A DNA stretch of 5,780 nt from Micrococcales bacterium (GTDB lineage: Bacteria; Actinomycetota; Actinomycetes; S36-B12; UBA10799). The stretch covers positions 1-5,780 of the forward strand of contig JAHEXM010000135.1 of assembly GCA_023252115.1 (NCBI GenBank), read 5' to 3'. The number at the start of each line of letters is the position of its first letter. Within the stretch, counting starts at the first letter, position 1. Of the stretch, positions 1-5,461 are shown one piece after another. The notes below the pieces were generated by a model. The model ran no database searches. It saw only the letters and a program-made list of their open reading frames with translations, and was not told the origin of the DNA. The position numbers and the translations under genes were made by a program.

Positions 1-654
1 AACAATCCGACAACTTGCACGGACCCCAGCGATCACTCTGCATATTGGGTGCCAGAAGCAATTCAAGATGCCGGGACTTCGGTCTCGCCGTTGAATGTTG
101 GCGTTTTCTATTACGGCGCTCATGCCACGCGGAAACTCAGTGGTGGTCGTTACACCAGCGTCACGTCAACTCCCGTCGTCCCGTTCCCGACCGGTTTTCG
201 AGCCATTTCGGGTCGCACGGACGCGACTATTGAATGGAAGTGCTGGGGAAGCAGTGGATTCACGAAAACTGGGTCGAATGCCGGCGACGTACCTGTCTGT
301 GGCCATGACGAGAATCTCATGGCTTCGATCAAATTCCCCAGCTGCTGGGACGGGCAGTCACTAGACAGTGCGGACCATCAATCCCACCTCATTTTCGAAA
401 ACAAGAACACTTCGTGCCCGCGCCGGGCGCCCTTCCACCTTCCAATGGTCACCATGTTTGTTGCCTACCCGCCGTCGGTGGGAACCGGTGGACACAAGGT
501 GTGGGTGTCTGGCGGACCCGGGTTCAGCCTTGCGAGTGGCGGAGCGGCAACAATGCACGCCGACATTTTCGAAAACTGGCTGGGCCGTCGCCAGCAGCAA
601 CTCATCAGGACCTGCCTGAATGCGCATCGCAATTGCGCACCGCCAGCTGCTTAA
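1..654 (+). CDS. DUF1996 domain protein, C-terminal part (5' end outside window)
   Basis: The reading frame is open from the first base and ends at TAA 652-654, giving 217 visible residues; the true start lies upstream. I recognise the DUF1996 pattern (known in fungi and actinobacteria, usually secreted, function not established). Visible landmarks, numbered from the first window residue, are CTDPSDHSAYWVP (6-18), FPTGFRAISG (62-71), WKC (79-81), FPSCWDG (112-118), LDSADHQSHL (121-130), CP (139-140), LP (147-148) and HADIFENW (186-193). Seven cysteines (6, 81, 100, 115, 139, 205, 212) suit a disulfide-bonded exported protein. The part missing upstream should hold the family's N-terminal His-containing motif and any signal peptide. 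A GTG at 49 is in frame, but homology-like sequence begins before it, so it is not the start. The gene converges on the reductase gene with a 2-base gap. Family call is confident; function is unknown. Confidence 0.85.
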   Translation, partial: NNPTTCTDPSDHSAYWVPEAIQDAGTSVSPLNVGVFYYGAHATRKLSGGRYTSVTSTPVVPFPTGFRAISGRTDATIEWKCWGSSGFTKTGSNAGDVPVCGHDENLMASIKFPSCWDGQSLDSADHQSHLIFENKNTSCPRRAPFHLPMVTMFVAYPPSVGTGGHKVWVSGGPGFSLASGGAATMHADIFENWLGRRQQQLIRTCLNAHRNCAPPAA

Positions 655-656
655 GC

Positions 657-1598
657 TCAGTTGGAGTTGGCGATTCGTTCATCGATAAACCGCAGTTGCC
701 GATAGACCGCTGAAATCGTAGGTGCCGCTGCGCCGTTGGTTTCAGCTCGACGTAGCGGTGCGCCGAGTAAGGCTTCCAGTTCGAGCTGTCGACCGGCGTC
801 GAAGTCGACTTTCATTGACGGCGAATAAGGATCCATCTGCCGCGTGCCTTCCAGCAACATCTCAACAAACTCAACAGGAATCACTTTGCCATCTGCTGCC
901 GCGATTCCAATAGTTTCATTCATCATCGTTTTGACCAGGGCCAATGTTTCTGAATTTGAAATGAGCTCAGTCGTTGTCGCTTGCAAAACGACACACAGAG
1001 CGTTGAACGGAATGTTCCACAACAACTTGCCCCAACGCGCCGCTAGCAGGTCGGCTTCAACTTGCACAGGGATCCCAGCCGCGATGAATTCTTGACTGAG
1101 CTGTTCCAGCCTGGCAGTTATTCCGGCGACACCGTAATCGGGGGCATACTCACCGATCGTGATTTGGCCATTTGCGAAATGCTCAACAACATTGCGATCA
1201 GTCCGTTCTGCGCTGATGAAAGCAGTTGCGCCAACAACCGTCGCATCGTCGGGCAAAGCCGCAGCGAATGCGCCTTCCGCATTGACACCATTTTGAATCA
1301 GCAGCACTGTGCCACCGGGCTTCAATATCGCGGCAACACGTCCCGCGACATCATCATTCGCTGTTGCCTTGACCGAGTCGAAGACGACGTCGACGGGCGG
1401 GATCTCATGCCAGTCCTCGTGTGAGTTGATTTCCGTGAGATGTAGATCGCCGTCGGGTGACTTCACTACCAGGCCGTGTTCGCGAACGTATTCGGCGTCA
1501 GAGCGGAACAGGAAATAGACGTCGTGCCCTGCCGCTGCCAATCGTGAACCGTAGTAGCCACCTATTGCTCCAGCACCGATGATTGCAAAGGCCGTCAT
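657..1598 (-). CDS. 2-dehydropantoate 2-reductase family protein (ApbA/PanE type)
   Basis: This is a 313-residue cytosolic NAD(P)H-dependent oxidoreductase. Classical members reduce 2-dehydropantoate to pantoate in pantothenate/CoA synthesis. The N-terminal Rossmann motif GAGAIGGYYG sits at residues 8-17, and R32 after the second strand could touch the NADP phosphate. IQNGVNAE at 101-108 supplies N103. The C-terminal helical domain has RWGKLLWNIPFNAL at 188-201 with the expected catalytic lysine K191 and N195, then PSM at 260-262 and LELE at 272-275, where E273 matches the substrate-binding glutamate of E. coli PanE. Length is normal for the family. I chose the ATG at 1598 because the dinucleotide fold begins a few residues later. 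A TTG at 1661 would add 21 residues with no family resemblance, partly encoded by a tandem repeat. No clear Shine-Dalgarno sequence precedes either start. Actinomycetes often carry several paralogues, and no other pantothenate gene is here, so the substrate is uncertain and I give no symbol. Confidence 0.9.
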   Translation of the reverse strand: MTAFAIIGAGAIGGYYGSRLAAAGHDVYFLFRSDAEYVREHGLVVKSPDGDLHLTEINSHEDWHEIPPVDVVFDSVKATANDDVAGRVAAILKPGGTVLLIQNGVNAEGAFAAALPDDATVVGATAFISAERTDRNVVEHFANGQITIGEYAPDYGVAGITARLEQLSQEFIAAGIPVQVEADLLAARWGKLLWNIPFNALCVVLQATTTELISNSETLALVKTMMNETIGIAAADGKVIPVEFVEMLLEGTRQMDPYSPSMKVDFDAGRQLELEALLGAPLRRAETNGAAAPTISAVYRQLRFIDERIANSN

Positions 1599-1631
1599 GG
1601 GCGCCGACGGTAGTGACCCGCCATTCCTAGC

Positions 1632-1663
1632 GCAAACGCTGGCAAGTGCAAACGCTGGCAAGT
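1632..1663. repeat. Perfect 16-bp tandem duplication upstream of the reductase
   Basis: GCAAACGCTGGCAAGT occurs twice head-to-tail, at 1632-1647 and 1648-1663, with no mismatch. On the reductase coding strand the unit reads ACTTGCCAGCGTTTGC, 34 bases upstream of the chosen ATG. The 16-base period is close to one and a half helical turns. It could be a replication-slippage duplication or a pair of direct regulator-binding sites. The repetition is directly visible; any function is inference. Confidence 0.9.
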
Positions 1664-1774
1664 TAGGCGTTGGTTGGCCTTGGCACCCCCGCCTTGGCCC
1701 ACCACGCGGATAGTGGATACCCGCACTCCGGATTCTTTAACTTCCTTCACGAGACATTCACTCTTTTGAGCACA

Positions 1775-1806
1775 AGTGCACTACTTAGTGTCAATTCGAA
1801 TATTCG
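1775..1806. promoter_or_regulatory. Cluster of small palindromes, candidate operator
   Basis: Within 32 bases there are three exact inverted repeats: AGTGCACT (1775-1782), CACTA-CT-TAGTG (1779-1790) and CGAATATTCG (1797-1806). The middle one overlaps both the plus-strand TAGTGT and the minus-strand TTGACA. Such a position, 57-88 bases upstream of the regulator ATG, would suit an operator acting on one or both divergent genes. Short palindromes also arise by chance, so the operator call is tentative. Confidence 0.35.
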
Positions 1807-1862
1807 GGTGTCACCCAGGCTTTTCCCAGCAAATTCCCAGGTTGGACGACCATCATGGGCAC

Positions 1863-2588
1863 ATGTCATCCCTAGCCCCCGGCCCACTAGCGCCGCAATC
1901 AGGTTCAAGAGTCCTCGTGGTTGACGACGAACCGGCGATCACCGAACTCGTCGCAATGGCCCTGCGGTATGAGGGTCATACCGTGACAACGGCAGCGACC
2001 GGGCGCGAAGCGCTCGACCTTGTTGCCACGATCCGACCGGACTTGGTCATCCTGGATGTCATGCTGCCCGACATCGACGGGTTCGAAGTAGCTACCCGAC
2101 TGCGACGCGACCGCCGCGGGGTGCCGGTTCTATTTCTGACGGCCCGCGATGCCACCGAAGACAAAGTTCACGGATTGACGATTGGCGGCGACGACTACGT
2201 AACCAAACCGTTTGCCGTGGCAGAGTTGGTAGCGCGAGTGGCAGTGGGACTGCGGCGAACTGGCGCACGCACCGAAGTGTCGAGTCGCCTGACGTTCGCC
2301 GACCTTGAACTTGATGAAGATACGCGCGAAGTCTTTCGGGATGGGCAGCCCATTGATCTGACAGCGACCGAGTTTCGCCTGTTGCAATATTTGATGGCAA
2401 ACGCCCGAACGGTGCTCACGCGTGCTCGCCTGCTCGACCATGTCTGGCAATACGACTTTCAGGGTGAAGCCAGCGTCCTTGAGACCTACATCAGCTACTT
2501 ACGCCGAAAAGTCGACTTCGTCGAACCGCACCTGATCCACACCGTGCGCGGAGTTGGGTACGTAATGCGCACGCCGCGGGAGCAATAA
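1863..2588 (+). CDS. OmpR/PhoB-family two-component response regulator
   Basis: This 241-residue cytosolic transcription factor is activated by phosphorylation from its sensor kinase, almost certainly the next gene. The receiver domain (about 16-132) has the acidic pair D21/D22, phosphoacceptor D65 in LVILDVMLPD, switch threonine T93, aromatic Y112 and conserved K115 followed by P116. The winged-helix DNA-binding domain (about 142-236) contains LTATEFRLLQYL (166-177), LLDHVWQYDF (190-199), SYLRRKVD (211-218) and HTVRGVGYVMR (226-236). The sequence resembles the actinobacterial PhoP/TrcR group, but assignment to a named orthologue is not safe. I chose ATG 1863 because it leaves a normal short leader before the receiver domain; GTG 1776 would add 29 residues of unusual composition running through the palindrome cluster. 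No strong Shine-Dalgarno sequence precedes the ATG. All phosphorelay residues are present, so it should be functional. Confidence 0.95.
   Translation: MSSLAPGPLAPQSGSRVLVVDDEPAITELVAMALRYEGHTVTTAATGREALDLVATIRPDLVILDVMLPDIDGFEVATRLRRDRRGVPVLFLTARDATEDKVHGLTIGGDDYVTKPFAVAELVARVAVGLRRTGARTEVSSRLTFADLELDEDTREVFRDGQPIDLTATEFRLLQYLMANARTVLTRARLLDHVWQYDFQGEASVLETYISYLRRKVDFVEPHLIHTVRGVGYVMRTPREQ
2578..2582 (+). promoter_or_regulatory. Ribosome binding site of the sensor kinase
   Basis: GGGAG ends 7 bases before the GTG at 2590 and lies inside the last codons of the response regulator gene. Its good spacing decides in favour of the GTG as the kinase start. With the regulator TAA only one base away from that GTG, it points to translational coupling of the two proteins. 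Confidence 0.7.
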
Positions 2589-2589
2589 C

Positions 2590-4059
2590 GTGCAACTCAA
2601 CCGAGTGAGCCTCCGGGCGAGACTCGTCATCACGCTGGTCCTGCTGGCGGCGGCCGGGCTGGTGACATCAGGATTCGTCGTCAATCATCAGCTGGAGAGT
2701 TATTTGATTCAACGTGTCGACCGGCAACTTGTCGGCGGCAGCGGCGCAGTCCTCAACCGTTTGCAAGGGACCACCGGTACCGTCAACTCCGATCGGGGCC
2801 CAGGGCCAGCTGGCGGACCATCCCCGTTTCCATCTGGCACGTACGGAGCCATTTACACCACCACGGGAAAGCTGATCACCCAGACTCAATTCGATTTCAG
2901 TTCCACAACAAGACTGCGCGATGACGACGACAAACCATCGGCAAAACTGACACCGGACATCCCGTCGAGCTTGGTAACCGAAGCTGCCCAACACGGACCG
3001 ACTTTCACGACCGTCCCGTCCGGTTCAGACGACCTGTCGTATCGCGTGATGCTCGCACCAAACAACAATCACGTCCTCGCGATCGGGATCCCACTTACGG
3101 ATATTGATGCGACTTTGACGCAACTGTTGTGGCTCGAACTCGGTGTTGGCCTTGGCGCGCTAATTGTGCTCGGTGGCCTCGCCTACCTGATCGTTCGAAC
3201 TGAGCTTCGCCCTCTTGAACGAATGAGCGCAACCGCCAGTGAAATTGCGGCGAGCGACTTGACCGAAGTCGATTTGCGTCAGCGAGTTGATGCGCACTCG
3301 GGCGGAACGGAAGTTAGCCAACTGGGGACTGCGCTCAACACGATGTTGGCCGAGATCGAGAGTTCAATCGCGGCACGAGAAGCTGCGGCCGTTCGACTGC
3401 GGCAATTCATTGCCGATGCATCGCATGAGCTTCGCACACCGTTGACTTCGATTCGGGGTTACGCCGAGATGTTTGAGCGAGGCGCCGTCGATGAACCAGC
3501 GGACTTGGCCACGGCCATGCGGCGGATTGAACAAGAATCCGCGCGCATGAGTGCACTCGTCGAAGACCTACTACTGCTCGCCCGACTCGATCAACAACGG
3601 GTACTGCAAAGTGAACCGGTCGACGTTTCACCCATGCTGCGCGACGCCGCGTTGGATGCCCAGGCAGTCTTTCCAGATCACCTGGTGACAGTTTCCGCGG
3701 ACACGCCAGTCGTTGTGCTTGGCGACGATCCGGCACTGCGCCAGGTCATCGTCAATTTGGTTCGAAATGCCTGCACCCACACGCCACCCGGCACCGCCGT
3801 CGAGATTTCCGCTAGCGCCGATGGCACCAGCGGCATCGTCACGGTGACTGACCACGGCCCCGGCATCCCGTTGGCTTTCCGTGACGAGGTTTTTGAACGC
3901 TTTACCCGCGCGGACTCGTCGCGGGTCCGAAACAGCGGTGGGACGGGTTTAGGGCTATCAATTGTTGCGGCCATCGTCAACGGACTGTCTGGATCGGTCA
4001 CGTTGTCTGAAACTGCGGGCGGTGGCGCCACCATGACAGTGCGTATCCCGCTCGCGTAA
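2590..4059 (+). CDS. HAMP-containing sensor histidine kinase
   Basis: This 489-residue inner-membrane kinase should autophosphorylate on histidine and pass the phosphate to D65 of the preceding regulator. The order is: first membrane segment about 12-32; an extracytoplasmic sensor region about 33-177, with a Gly/Pro-rich stretch near 68-84 and an acidic DDDD at 111-114; second membrane segment about 178-202; HAMP linker about 203-256; HisKA with FIADASHELRTPLTSI (273-288), phosphoacceptor H279 and the phosphatase-type HExxT residues E280 and T283; and an HATPase_c domain. The ATPase shows the N box (N389, N393), G1 box DHGPGIP (421-427), F box FERF (435-438) and G2 box GGTGLGLSI (450-458). 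All catalytic boxes are intact. C395 in the N box sits where many relatives have an aliphatic residue. The sensor region matches no ligand-binding domain I can name, so the signal is unknown. The gene is cotranscribed with the regulator, starting one base after its stop. Confidence 0.95.
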   Translation: MQLNRVSLRARLVITLVLLAAAGLVTSGFVVNHQLESYLIQRVDRQLVGGSGAVLNRLQGTTGTVNSDRGPGPAGGPSPFPSGTYGAIYTTTGKLITQTQFDFSSTTRLRDDDDKPSAKLTPDIPSSLVTEAAQHGPTFTTVPSGSDDLSYRVMLAPNNNHVLAIGIPLTDIDATLTQLLWLELGVGLGALIVLGGLAYLIVRTELRPLERMSATASEIAASDLTEVDLRQRVDAHSGGTEVSQLGTALNTMLAEIESSIAAREAAAVRLRQFIADASHELRTPLTSIRGYAEMFERGAVDEPADLATAMRRIEQESARMSALVEDLLLLARLDQQRVLQSEPVDVSPMLRDAALDAQAVFPDHLVTVSADTPVVVLGDDPALRQVIVNLVRNACTHTPPGTAVEISASADGTSGIVTVTDHGPGIPLAFRDEVFERFTRADSSRVRNSGGTGLGLSIVAAIVNGLSGSVTLSETAGGGATMTVRIPLA

Positions 4060-4071
4060 GCCGACTCGCAT

Positions 4072-4098
4072 AGCCCTGTCGACAGAGCGCGCAGGGCT
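4072..4098 (+). terminator. Hairpin after the two-component operon, terminator-like
   Basis: AGCCCTG (4072-4078) pairs exactly with CAGGGCT (4092-4098). The T4079-G4091 wobble can extend the stem, leaving a loop of 11 bases that contains GTCGAC. It starts 13 bases after the kinase stop codon. No T-run follows, so it is not a classical intrinsic terminator; U-less hairpins at operon ends are common in actinomycetes. It could also end just upstream of the lipase promoter and act there. Confidence 0.5.
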
Positions 4099-4108
4099 GA
4101 ATTCCGGC

Positions 4109-4114
4109 TACGGT
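4109..4114 (+). promoter_or_regulatory. Candidate -10 element of the lipase gene (leaderless start)
   Basis: TACGGT fits the TAnnnT -10 pattern and ends 7 bases before the ATG at 4122. A transcript starting at that spacing would begin at or next to the start codon, that is, be leaderless, which is common in actinomycetes. No clear -35 element is seen at 16-18 bases upstream. The GGAG at 4117-4120 is too close to the ATG for a normal ribosome binding site, which favours the leaderless reading. Confidence 0.35.
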
Positions 4115-4121
4115 GTGGAGT

Positions 4122-5393
4122 ATGCGCGTGCTGAAGATTCTCGGGATCATCGTTCTAGCGTTCGTTGTTGCCGTCGTAGTTACGGCCGGTGCTGGTTATT
4201 GGGCGGGCAAAACCAACAAGAGCGTCCAACAAGCCAACCTGCAACCGTTCTACACACCACCGAACCCAGTGCCACCCGGTCCGCTCGGGTCACTGGTGAA
4301 GTCTGAGCCGATCACCGGGCTCCAACTCAAACATGCAAACGCATTTCGGGTCATGTACCGAACCGAAGATCCCGACCACACACCTCGCGTAAGCAGCGGC
4401 ATGATCTTCGTTCCCACGGCACCGGCTCCAGCTGGAGGACGGCCCGTCGTCGCCTGGGCCCATGGAACAGTCGGTCAAGGTCTCGGTTGCGCGCCTTCGC
4501 GCCAGCCCAATCCTTTGAACGACATGAGCTGGTGGCTACAGGCAATGCTCGACAAGGGCTGGGTTGTTACCGCGACCGACTACGCCGGTTTGGGTACTCC
4601 GGGACAAACCCTGTACCTGGTCGGCAAAGCAGAGTCCAACGACGTGGTGAACTCCGTCCGGATGGCTCGCGACTTTCCCGGGACAAACGCTGGCAACCGG
4701 TTCGTAGTGTGGGGTCACTCGCAAGGCGGACACTCCTCGTTGTGGACCGGTCACTACGCGGGTGCATATGCCCCGGAGCTCAAACTCCTGGGCGTTGCCG
4801 CAGCTGCTCCAGCCGCCGAGATCAGCGCTTTACTTCAGGAACAGTGGCAGTCGAACATTGGTTGGGTAATCGGCTCTGACGTGATGGCGTCCTGGCCTGC
4901 GTACAACCCGAAGGTCCAGCCCAGCCAAATAGCTACACAAGCCGGGCTTGACAACTATGTCGGCATCTCCCAGGCATGCAACGCGGACGGTGCAATTGAT
5001 GCCCAGATCCAGGATGTTCAGGGCAACGATCCGTTCAAGATGGACCCGCAACTGTCGCCCGAATGGAACGCAGAGGCCAAGGCCCAGACCGTCCCACCTT
5101 TGCCGCCATCAATGCCGGTCTATATCAATCAATCCGTGACCGATGGCATCGTGACTGGAACGTCCAACGCTCTCCTCGAAGAGAAGTGGTGCAAGGCCGG
5201 CAGCAAGCTGAACATGGTGTGGCTGGGTCCCCTCGTGATTGCGGGCAGCACCGCTGATCTGCAGACTCACCTGCTTGAGGCAGTAGTCGGTGGCCCGGGG
5301 GCAACAGGCTGGATTTCACAGCGCTTTGACAACAAGCCCGCCCCAAACACGTGCGGACAACCAATCCCGATTCCCGCTACACCAGCCTCATAA
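4122..5393 (+). CDS. Secretory lipase family alpha/beta-hydrolase
   Basis: This 423-residue esterase/lipase resembles the LIP secretory lipase family (Candida lipase type, widespread in actinomycetes), which cleaves acyl esters outside the cell. Residues 5-28 form one hydrophobic segment after a basic start (MRVLK), so it is a signal anchor or uncleaved signal; no lipobox cysteine is present. A Pro-rich linker (45-54) leads to the hydrolase domain. WAHGT (112-116) is the likely oxyanion-hole region, TDYAGLGTPG (152-161) is a family motif, and GHSQGG (198-203) carries nucleophile S200. D341 in VTDGIV and H383 in LQTHLLEAV, followed by GWISQRF (396-402), complete a plausible triad. Cysteines 123, 286, 357 and 411 could form two disulfides. 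I prefer ATG 4122 over GTG 4113 because the basic N-region starts there. It lies between two hairpins, so it may be its own transcript. Substrate is unknown; short- or long-chain acyl esters are equally possible. Confidence 0.88.
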   Translation: MRVLKILGIIVLAFVVAVVVTAGAGYWAGKTNKSVQQANLQPFYTPPNPVPPGPLGSLVKSEPITGLQLKHANAFRVMYRTEDPDHTPRVSSGMIFVPTAPAPAGGRPVVAWAHGTVGQGLGCAPSRQPNPLNDMSWWLQAMLDKGWVVTATDYAGLGTPGQTLYLVGKAESNDVVNSVRMARDFPGTNAGNRFVVWGHSQGGHSSLWTGHYAGAYAPELKLLGVAAAAPAAEISALLQEQWQSNIGWVIGSDVMASWPAYNPKVQPSQIATQAGLDNYVGISQACNADGAIDAQIQDVQGNDPFKMDPQLSPEWNAEAKAQTVPPLPPSMPVYINQSVTDGIVTGTSNALLEEKWCKAGSKLNMVWLGPLVIAGSTADLQTHLLEAVVGGPGATGWISQRFDNKPAPNTCGQPIPIPATPAS

Positions 5394-5425
5394 CCTAGGT
5401 ATCGGCAAAAACACCAGGGGAACTG

Positions 5426-5442
5426 CCGGTGGCGTCCGCCGG
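5426..5442 (+). terminator. GC-rich hairpin between lipase and MMPL genes
   Basis: CCGGTGG (5426-5432) pairs with CCGCCGG (5436-5442), six Watson-Crick pairs plus one T-G wobble closing a CGT loop. It begins 32 bases after the lipase stop and ends 19 bases before the MMPL start. There is no T-run downstream. It could end the lipase transcript, or, if transcription reads through, fold in the MMPL leader and cover the GGAG at 5441-5444. Confidence 0.45.
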
Positions 5443-5461
5443 AGTGTGACAAAGTTCGTCG

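Larger units (their letters stand above)
1599..1862. promoter_or_regulatory. Divergent intergenic region between reductase and response regulator
   Basis: This region of 264 bases separates two divergently transcribed genes, so it should hold promoters for both. It contains a 16-bp tandem duplication (1632-1663), two copies of GCCTTGGC (1677-1684 and 1691-1698) and a cluster of short palindromes (1775-1806). The minus strand carries a perfect TTGACA (1794 to 1789), but no good -10 element follows at 16-18 bases. On the plus strand TAGTGT (1786-1791) fits the actinobacterial TAnnnT -10 pattern, without a convincing -35. No RNA gene or plausible coding sequence was seen. That promoters exist here follows from the layout; their exact positions are not resolved. 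Confidence 0.55.

Noticed and set aside
337..349. Inverted repeat CCCAGC-T-GCTGGG in the DUF1996 gene
   Set aside because: It encodes part of the conserved FPSCWDG motif, so protein constraint explains the bases, and it is mid-gene.
11..1067. CAACTTGCAC found near position 11 and again near 1058
   Set aside because: It is a ten-base match inside two unrelated genes, with no extension of similarity that would indicate a mobile or attachment-site repeat.
1599..1661. N-terminal extension of the reductase from TTG 1661
   Set aside because: The 21 extra residues do not resemble the family, lie before the usual Rossmann start and are partly made by the tandem repeat; no ribosome binding site supports the TTG.
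1776..1862. Longer response regulator from GTG 1776
   Set aside because: It would add 29 residues rich in His, Ile and Phe with no receiver-domain similarity, and it runs through the candidate operator region.
1855..1875. Six-codon upstream reading frame overlapping the regulator start (ATG 1855, stop TAG)
   Set aside because: It has no ribosome binding site and no pattern of a leader peptide; an ATG this close is likely chance.
1670..1924. Plus-strand 84-codon open frame in the divergent intergenic region
   Set aside because: It has no recognisable domain, overlaps the start of the response regulator in another frame, and its composition looks non-coding.
2130..2450. Minus-strand open frames of about 100 codons inside the response regulator gene
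   Set aside because: They are antisense shadows of a clear gene and encode Arg/Ser-rich sequence with no family resemblance.
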